Of a DNA stretch of 10,748 nt, positions 6,557 through 10,748 are shown piece by piece. The position numbers and the translations under genes were made by a program. Position 1 is the stretch's first letter. Each line of letters begins with the position of its first letter. Origin of the DNA: Methanocorpusculum sp. MCE (GTDB lineage Archaea > Halobacteriota > Methanomicrobia > Methanomicrobiales > Methanocorpusculaceae); the NCBI GenBank assembly GCA_003315675.1, contig NIZU01000020.1, forward strand, positions 1-10,748. Direction: 5' to 3'. Below the pieces are notes generated by a model that saw only the letters and a list, made by a program, of their open reading frames with translations, was not told where the DNA came from and did not search any database.

Positions 6557-8239
6557 TCAGAAGAGACCGGAGATATATCCATCATTGTTCACATCGATCG
6601 AGCAGGCGGCGGGTACAGCCGGCAGCCCGGGAAGGGTCATGATATCGCCGGTCTCAACGACAATAAATCCTGCGCCGTTACAGAGCCGGACCGTTGCTGC
6701 ATTAATAACAAAGTTCTTCGGCCGGCCAAGTTTATTTGGATCGTCGGAAAGCGAGTACTGTGTCTTTGCAATGCAGATCGGCAGATTGCTTCTGCCGAGA
6801 GCATCGATATCTTTTATTGCGGCATCGGCAGCCGGAGAATAGACAACACCGTCTGCTCCGTAAATCCGTGTCGCAAGAGCATTGATCTTTTCTTTAATCG
6901 GCATATCCAGATCATAGAGATACTGGAACTTCTGCGGCTTCTCGCAGGATGCAACCACCTTTTTCGCCAGTTCGATTCCGCCGTCCCCGCCGTGTGCAAA
7001 AACTTCCGAGATCGCAAAATCGGCACCCTGCGCCGTGCAGAATTCTTTAAGAACGGAAAGCTCTTCATCCGTGTCGGTTGCAAACCGGTTGATCGCCACA
7101 ACGACCGGAACCCCGAACTTCTGGAGGTTCTGGATGTGCGCCTCGAGATTGACCATCCCGGCCTTGAGTGCGGAAATGTTCGGGATCGTAGTGTCCTCTT
7201 TCTTTACACCGCCGTTGTATTTCAGTGCCCGAACGGTAGCCACAAGCACTACGGTGTTCGGCGTCAGACCGGCATACCTGCACTTGATGTCGAAGAACTT
7301 TTCAGCACCAAGATCGGAACCGAAACCCGCTTCCGTGATAACATAATCTGCCATTTTAAGCGAGAGTTTGGTCGCACGAACCGAATTACATCCGTGTGCG
7401 ATGTTTGCAAACGGTCCTCCGTGAATAAAACAGGGAGTGTTTTCAAGCGTCTGGACAAGGTTCGGTTTGATAGCATCCTTGAGAAGGGCGGCCATCGCCC
7501 CGACGGCTTTCAGATCGCGGGCATACAGCGGAGTTCCTTTCCTGCTGTAACCGAAAATGACATTTCCCAGACGAACTTTCAGATCGTCAATATCGTTTGC
7601 AAGACAGAGGATAGCCATCACTTCACTTGCGACCGTGATCATAAAGTGATCCTCACGCGGAACGCCGTTGGTCTGCCCGCCGAGTCCGATGATGATGTTT
7701 CGAAGAGCACGGTCGTTCATATCCAGACAGCGCTTGAAGATGATGCGCCGGGTGTCAATGTCGAGAGCATTGCCCTGCTGAATATGGTTATCGATCATAG
7801 CACACAGAAGATTGTTTGCGCTGGTGATCGCATGAAAGTCCCCGGTGAAGTGAAGATTGATGTCTTCCATCGGGACGACCTGCGAGTATCCTCCGCCGGC
7901 AGCTCCGCCTTTGACGCCAAAGACGGGACCGAGAGATGGTTCGCGAAGTGCAATGACTGCCTTTTTACCGATCTTGGGCATCGCCTGACCAAGACCGACT
8001 GTTGTCGTGGTCTTACCCTCGCCGGCAGGCGTCGGATTGATGGCCGTGACTAGGATCAGTTTGCCGTTTGGTTTATCAGCCAGACGTTTTTCCAGCGAAT
8101 CGGCAAGTTTGGCTTTGTATGATCCGTAGAGCTCGAGTTCATCCGGCGTAATGTCAAGAGATGCGGCAATCTCAGTGATTTTTTTCATTTTGCACTGCTG
8201 TGCAATTTCTATGTCAGATAGCAAATATTTCCACCCCAT
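6557..8239 (-). CDS. fhs: Formate-tetrahydrofolate ligase
   Basis: Cytoplasmic enzyme that joins formate to tetrahydrofolate at the cost of ATP, giving 10-formyl-THF for purine and other C1 metabolism. The product is 560 residues, the full family length. The ATP site is TPAGEGKTTTTVGLGQAM (residues 70-87, lysine K76). The conserved stretch REPSLGPVFGVKGGAAGGGY starts at residue 99 and is followed by MEDINLHFTGD (124-134). The tail is LPGLPAVPAACSIDV. The N-terminal LSDIEIAQQ matches the usual family start, supporting ATG 8239; an internal ATG at 8188 would remove it. No folD or other folate gene is adjacent. Methanogens mainly carry C1 units on tetrahydromethanopterin, so fhs is an accessory, patchily distributed gene and may have come from bacteria. 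Base use looks like its neighbours, so any transfer is not recent. Confidence 0.96.
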   Translation of the reverse strand: MGWKYLLSDIEIAQQCKMKKITEIAASLDITPDELELYGSYKAKLADSLEKRLADKPNGKLILVTAINPTPAGEGKTTTTVGLGQAMPKIGKKAVIALREPSLGPVFGVKGGAAGGGYSQVVPMEDINLHFTGDFHAITSANNLLCAMIDNHIQQGNALDIDTRRIIFKRCLDMNDRALRNIIIGLGGQTNGVPREDHFMITVASEVMAILCLANDIDDLKVRLGNVIFGYSRKGTPLYARDLKAVGAMAALLKDAIKPNLVQTLENTPCFIHGGPFANIAHGCNSVRATKLSLKMADYVITEAGFGSDLGAEKFFDIKCRYAGLTPNTVVLVATVRALKYNGGVKKEDTTIPNISALKAGMVNLEAHIQNLQKFGVPVVVAINRFATDTDEELSVLKEFCTAQGADFAISEVFAHGGDGGIELAKKVVASCEKPQKFQYLYDLDMPIKEKINALATRIYGADGVVYSPAADAAIKDIDALGRSNLPICIAKTQYSLSDDPNKLGRPKNFVINAATVRLCNGAGFIVVETGDIMTLPGLPAVPAACSIDVNNDGYISGLF

Positions 8240-8261
8240 GTAGCCTTAAGAGATAGCAGAA

Positions 8262-8271
8262 GAGATATCTC
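8262..8271. promoter_or_regulatory. Palindrome and direct repeat in the fhs leader
   Basis: GAGATATCTC (8262-8271) is a perfect ten-base palindrome 23 bases before the fhs ATG. AAGAGATA occurs twice at 12-base spacing (8248-8255 and 8260-8267). A leader operator or RNA element is possible, but short repeats in AT-rich DNA arise by chance. Confidence 0.25.
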
Positions 8272-8300
8272 CAAATGTTGTTAACTACTCTTAAACTGAT

Positions 8301-8310
8301 CTTATATATA
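8301..8310 (-). promoter_or_regulatory. Box A promoter of fhs
   Basis: The minus strand reads TATATATAAG here, a near-ideal archaeal TATA box. Transcription would start near 8279, giving a leader of about 40 bases before ATG 8239. Confidence 0.65.
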
Positions 8311-8369
8311 GGCATCTAAGTTGCCACATTACAAATATGAGAATTTTTGCGCGCAGTAAGTAATATGAG

Positions 8370-8394
8370 AAATCACGGTCACATTATGTGATTT
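8370..8394. promoter_or_regulatory. Nested dyads upstream of the fhs promoter
   Basis: TCACAT-T-ATGTGA (8379-8391) is a perfect dyad. It overlaps an outer inverted repeat, AAATCAC (8370-8376) with GTGATTT (8388-8394). The site lies about 60-90 bases upstream of the fhs box A, a position suited to an activator or upstream regulator. Between this site and the tRNA-Thr terminator (8395-8504) I see no gene. Confidence 0.35.
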
Positions 8395-8504
8395 TCAAAA
8401 ATGCTCAAAAATCCAGGATTCTCAAACTTAGTTAAATTGTTTTCTCTTACATAAAACAGAATGCTGGATTGAAGAATAAAACATACAAAATCCGATAAAA
8501 ACGA

Positions 8505-8528
8505 AAATGAGGTACGGTGACCTCATTT
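8505..8528 (-). terminator. Hairpin terminator after tRNA-Thr
   Basis: A perfect nine-base stem, AAATGAGGT (8505-8513) with ACCTCATTT (8520-8528), encloses a six-base loop. On the minus strand the tRNA end is followed by T-rich sequence, this hairpin, then TTTTCGTTTTT. That strongly suggests the end of the tRNA-Thr transcript. Confidence 0.55.
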
Positions 8529-8533
8529 CAAAA

Positions 8534-8607
8534 AGCCTCAGGCGAGATTTGAACTCGCGACCTGCTGATTACAAATCAGCCGCTATGCCGGACTAGGCCA
8601 CTGAGGC
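8534..8607 (-). tRNA. tRNA-Thr (anticodon UGU)
   Basis: On the minus strand, acceptor GCCTCAG (8607-8601) pairs with CTGAGGC (8541-8535), with discriminator T at 8534, as expected for archaeal tRNA-Thr. The anticodon arm is GCTGA-TTTGTAA-TCAGC, giving TGT. The T arm is GCGAG-TTCAAAT-CTCGC. No CCA is encoded and there is no intron. Confidence 0.95.
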
Positions 8608-8640
8608 ACAGAAAGTGCTCTTAATTATAGGAGATTGAAG

Positions 8641-8648
8641 TTATAATA
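8641..8648 (-). promoter_or_regulatory. Possible box A of tRNA-Thr
   Basis: The minus strand reads TATTATAA, about 33-41 bases before the mature tRNA 5' end. Transcription from it would begin near 8618 and give a leader of about 11 bases. A closer TATAATTA-like stretch near 8622-8629 would start inside the tRNA, so it is less likely. Confidence 0.4.
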
Positions 8649-8675
8649 GTTTACGAAAAGAGACGGATGGGAAAA

Positions 8676-8981
8676 TTATCCCCGGTATTTCTTGATCTCA
8701 GCCTCGACTTCCTCAGCTCCTTCCTGATAATAACCGGATTCTTTCGGATCAAGTTCATGCAGTAATCGGAGAAACTCGCCTGCATGGACTTTCTCCTCAT
8801 TCGCGATGTCTTCAAGAACCTCGATCGCAAGTTTGTTGTCGATGGATTCGGCAAGCTGCTGATAGAGTTGAATCGCTTCGTATTCTGCCGAGATCATAAA
8901 ACGGATGGCACGTACAAGTTCTTCATGCGTAAGTTTCCGGTCTTCTTTTAATCCGGCAAAGGGATTTCCAAAATCTGGCAT
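8676..8981 (-). CDS. Small ferritin-like protein, encapsulin-cargo type
   Basis: A 101-residue, mostly helical protein starting MPDFGNPFAG. Helix one has ISAEYEAIQLYQQL with candidate iron ligand E33 (and E35). Helix two has DIANEEKVHAGEFLRLL with the ExxH pair E63/H66. One set of ligands over two helices is half a ferritin four-helix bundle, so the protein probably works as a dimer or higher ring. The arrangement recalls the N-terminal ferritin-like domain fused to some archaeal encapsulins, and free-standing encapsulated ferritins. The likely role is iron oxidation and storage or peroxide protection. No encapsulin shell gene is in the window. The acidic tail (EGAEEVEAEIKKY) follows the helices. 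The start is taken at ATG 8981; TTG 8996 is possible but would add five residues before the conserved start. No ribosome binding site is seen, and TTTAT-type boxes near 9010-9020 suggest a leaderless mRNA. Confidence 0.8.
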   Translation of the reverse strand: MPDFGNPFAGLKEDRKLTHEELVRAIRFMISAEYEAIQLYQQLAESIDNKLAIEVLEDIANEEKVHAGEFLRLLHELDPKESGYYQEGAEEVEAEIKKYRG

Positions 8982-9311
8982 GAAAGTATGTAGCAATTCA
9001 AAACTGATAAAGGTAAAGGTATGAGATTTTTTTAAGAGAATATATCAACGATATTTTTCCCTTTTCGTTCTGATGTATGCAGGATACGGATCCGTGTCCG
9101 GATAGATCATGACGGAAAAGAAAAAAAACATACCACCTGACTTTGACAGTTGGCAACTCCCCCCCTTTAGCGCTCTCGCTCCTCCCCCTTCTAAAAATGG
9201 GAAAAAAGAGAATTTGACAGTTGCCTCTTCTCCCCCTATCCAGCCTCACCCCACCCCGCATTTTAGCCCGAGTATCGCCGTATTCAGCGCATCAAAATTG
9301 GAAAACAAACA
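8982..9311. other. Non-coding interval with short repeats and C-rich tracts
   Basis: No convincing gene is seen here. TTTGACAGTTG occurs twice in direct orientation (9142-9152 and 9213-9223). The second copy, extended to GAATTTGACAGTT (9210-9222), is repeated inverted at 9345-9357 inside the transposase 3' end. AGTTG-G-CAACT (9148-9158) is a small dyad. C-rich runs occur at about 9157-9165, 9184-9188, 9232-9236 and 9249-9257. The left end of the IS4-type element should lie in this interval, but I could not fix its terminal repeat. Confidence 0.45.
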
Positions 9312-10694
9312 TCAGTGACCTCTCTCTTTCCCCTTCATCATCGTAACTGTCAAATTCATCAGCGAATATTTGATGAATTTTGTAGCCACATGCTTTGCTT
9401 CCGGAACCTCATATCGCACCAGAGACACAAACAGCTGTGCCAGAAACCCGATCAGAATTGCGCCGCGAATACTATTTTCCGTCCATACCCTCAGTGGTTT
9501 AATCTCGATCTCATTCTTTAGCGAATGAAAGATCTTCTCAATCGAATCCTTTTTTCGGTAGCGTTCAAGCGCTTCTGCAAGTGTCAAATTCCTGCTTGAA
9601 GTTAGGGCGAAAAATCCCCCTCTTCCAGTATTCAGCTTCTCCCGGAGAAACGCAAGCGCCTCCTCTTCCGACATCTGCAGGAGCTTTGTCTGAACGGAAT
9701 AGGTAATCTTCACCAGCGGATTTGAGATCCCAATCTTCTTCGGCAGCTTTTTGTTTCGGGAAATACACTCCTGAATCACCTCCGCCTCCATGAACTGCCG
9801 GTACACTTTCCGTGACAAAGCATCCAGATTCTGCGCCTCGAGCCCCTGCGAGAAATAGAAATAGGTTACACTGCCAGGTTTCACGATTTTGATACCATAT
9901 ATACCCTGTTTTTCCGTTTGCTCATCAAGATTGAGCTGAACAGGCTTCCTCTGCCAAAACGTTTTGATGATCTTATCGTCACTGGTGTTCAGTTTCTTTG
10001 CGGTCAAATAGTCATGACCGCACACCTCCACGAGCTCCAGATTTTGTTTTGATCCGGCTCCTTTATCGAAGATAACCATGGAACCTTCGGTGAGTTTTTT
10101 CTGGGATTGGAGGAAGGTTGACCGGAAATGGGTAACGTCATTCACATTTCCAGCTTTCACCGTTACGCCGATCGGTACATTGATCGGGTGAGCAAGTTCG
10201 GTGATCCCAAGAGTTATCTGCAGTTTATCTGGTCGATGATCACGACTGTAGCCGTATTTCCCCAAAGGTGAAGCACTGCCGTGAAGAACAAGACTTGTCC
10301 AGTCGAGATTTACGTCGGTGTGCTCGAACTGACAGCGGGAAAATATTCTCTCCTGGAGTCCGGAGATGATGAATGCACTGTTTTGCCCGAGCATTTCCAG
10401 AAGACGATACAGCGTTTTTCCCGTGAACGAAGGGAGATTATAGTATTCTCTGGTTTCCGGCTGCATGAGCCAGGAATGAGCTCTTTTGATGCTGAAGTTG
10501 TCGCTGAGTTTGTAGGCGGCGAGGGCTTTGATCTGGGTGGAGATGTCGATTCCTTTCTTTTTCAGCGGGGAGAAGAGGGAGACAAGGTCAAGGGAGGTGA
10601 ACATTTTTTCGCTGAGGAGGAGCGGGCCAATCGGAAAAGATATGTGGGGAGTGGGTGTAATATTGAGTGTCTCTGTGAAGCGGTTAGTTTTCAT
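9312..10694 (-). CDS. IS4/IS1634-type DDE transposase
   Basis: Full-length transposase of 460 residues that cuts and joins the ends of its insertion sequence. The catalytic triad is visible as D131 (VNLDWTSLVLHG), D210 (VIFDKGAGSKQ) and E386 (YRKKDSIEKIFHSLKNEIEI). The last segment follows the IS4 Y-(2)-R-(3)-E-(6)-K signature as Y379, K382, E386 and K393, with lysine in place of arginine. The tail IRGAILIGFLAQLFVSLVRY is typical of the IS1634-like group. The frame has no internal lesion, so the protein may be active. ATG 10694 is chosen; TTG 10703 adds three residues and lies inside a 16-base palindrome. No Shine-Dalgarno sequence is visible. The right end of the element probably lies just past 10714, near or beyond the window edge. 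Terminal repeats were not resolved. Confidence 0.92.
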   Translation of the reverse strand: MKTNRFTETLNITPTPHISFPIGPLLLSEKMFTSLDLVSLFSPLKKKGIDISTQIKALAAYKLSDNFSIKRAHSWLMQPETREYYNLPSFTGKTLYRLLEMLGQNSAFIISGLQERIFSRCQFEHTDVNLDWTSLVLHGSASPLGKYGYSRDHRPDKLQITLGITELAHPINVPIGVTVKAGNVNDVTHFRSTFLQSQKKLTEGSMVIFDKGAGSKQNLELVEVCGHDYLTAKKLNTSDDKIIKTFWQRKPVQLNLDEQTEKQGIYGIKIVKPGSVTYFYFSQGLEAQNLDALSRKVYRQFMEAEVIQECISRNKKLPKKIGISNPLVKITYSVQTKLLQMSEEEALAFLREKLNTGRGGFFALTSSRNLTLAEALERYRKKDSIEKIFHSLKNEIEIKPLRVWTENSIRGAILIGFLAQLFVSLVRYEVPEAKHVATKFIKYSLMNLTVTMMKGKERGH

Positions 10695-10698
10695 TTTG

Positions 10699-10714
10699 GT
10701 CAATTTAAATTGAC
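10699..10714. promoter_or_regulatory. 16-base perfect palindrome at the transposase start
   Basis: GTCAATTTAAATTGAC is a perfect palindrome beginning five bases upstream of ATG 10694. It could bind the transposase or a host repressor, or it could reduce translation of read-through transcripts by forming a hairpin. Confidence 0.4.
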
Positions 10715-10748
10715 GCCTGACAGGGACTAGTTTTCTCTTTTGTTGCGT

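Larger units (their letters stand above)
9312..10748. mobile_element. IS4/IS1634-like insertion sequence (ends undefined)
   Basis: The element is inferred from its intact transposase. Its outer limits are not defined: I found no matching terminal inverted repeats or target duplication between 8982-9311 and 10695-10748. The right end may lie outside the window. Confidence 0.55.

Noticed and set aside
6992..8053. Long open frame (353 codons) on the plus strand
   Set aside because: It lies antisense to fhs, whose protein is recognisable from end to end. The opposite frame has no recognisable motif.
1..10748. CRISPR array, toxin-antitoxin or defence operon
   Set aside because: No regularly spaced repeats, cas genes or paired small toxin/antitoxin genes were seen on either strand.

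Overview
The window reads as chromosome of a methanogenic archaeon. It has an archaeal-type UMP kinase, an archaeal CoaD-type pantetheine-phosphate adenylyltransferase, tRNA genes without an encoded CCA end, and TTTATATA-like box A promoters with short or absent leaders. The gene style and the formate-tetrahydrofolate ligase suggest Methanomicrobiales, perhaps Methanocorpusculum. The genus is my inference from recall, not something the sequence proves.

Layout. 1-92: start of a coiled-coil protein on the minus strand, running off the left edge. 180-1171: an IS5-type transposase on the minus strand, broken by a 50-bp palindrome-rich insertion. 1220-1423: a short coding remnant beside it. 1539-5401 (+): the core block of pyrH (UMP kinase), tRNA-Pro(UGG), nth (endonuclease III), an MFS drug/H+ antiporter, coaD, and a pyridoxamine-oxidase-like flavoprotein gene carrying a one-base frameshift. 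nth, MFS and coaD are tightly packed and probably co-transcribed. 5459-6271 (-): a SAM methyltransferase gene with an in-frame TAA. 6557-8239 (-): fhs, with its own promoter and terminator-like hairpin. 8534-8607 (-): tRNA-Thr(UGU). 8676-8981 (-): a small ferritin-like protein of the encapsulin-cargo type. 9312-10694 (-): a full-length IS4/IS1634-type transposase.

Functionally this is mostly housekeeping (pyrimidine nucleotides, base excision repair, CoA, C1-folate, iron storage or oxidative stress) between two insertion sequences. Three genes are visibly disrupted, each by a different lesion: a small insertion, a one-base insertion and a nonsense codon. I see no defence system, CRISPR array or clearly novel multigene system. 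The most interesting points are the palindromic insertion inside the transposase, the tRNA-Pro gene that ends seven T residues before the nth start codon, and several perfect dyads placed at promoters.
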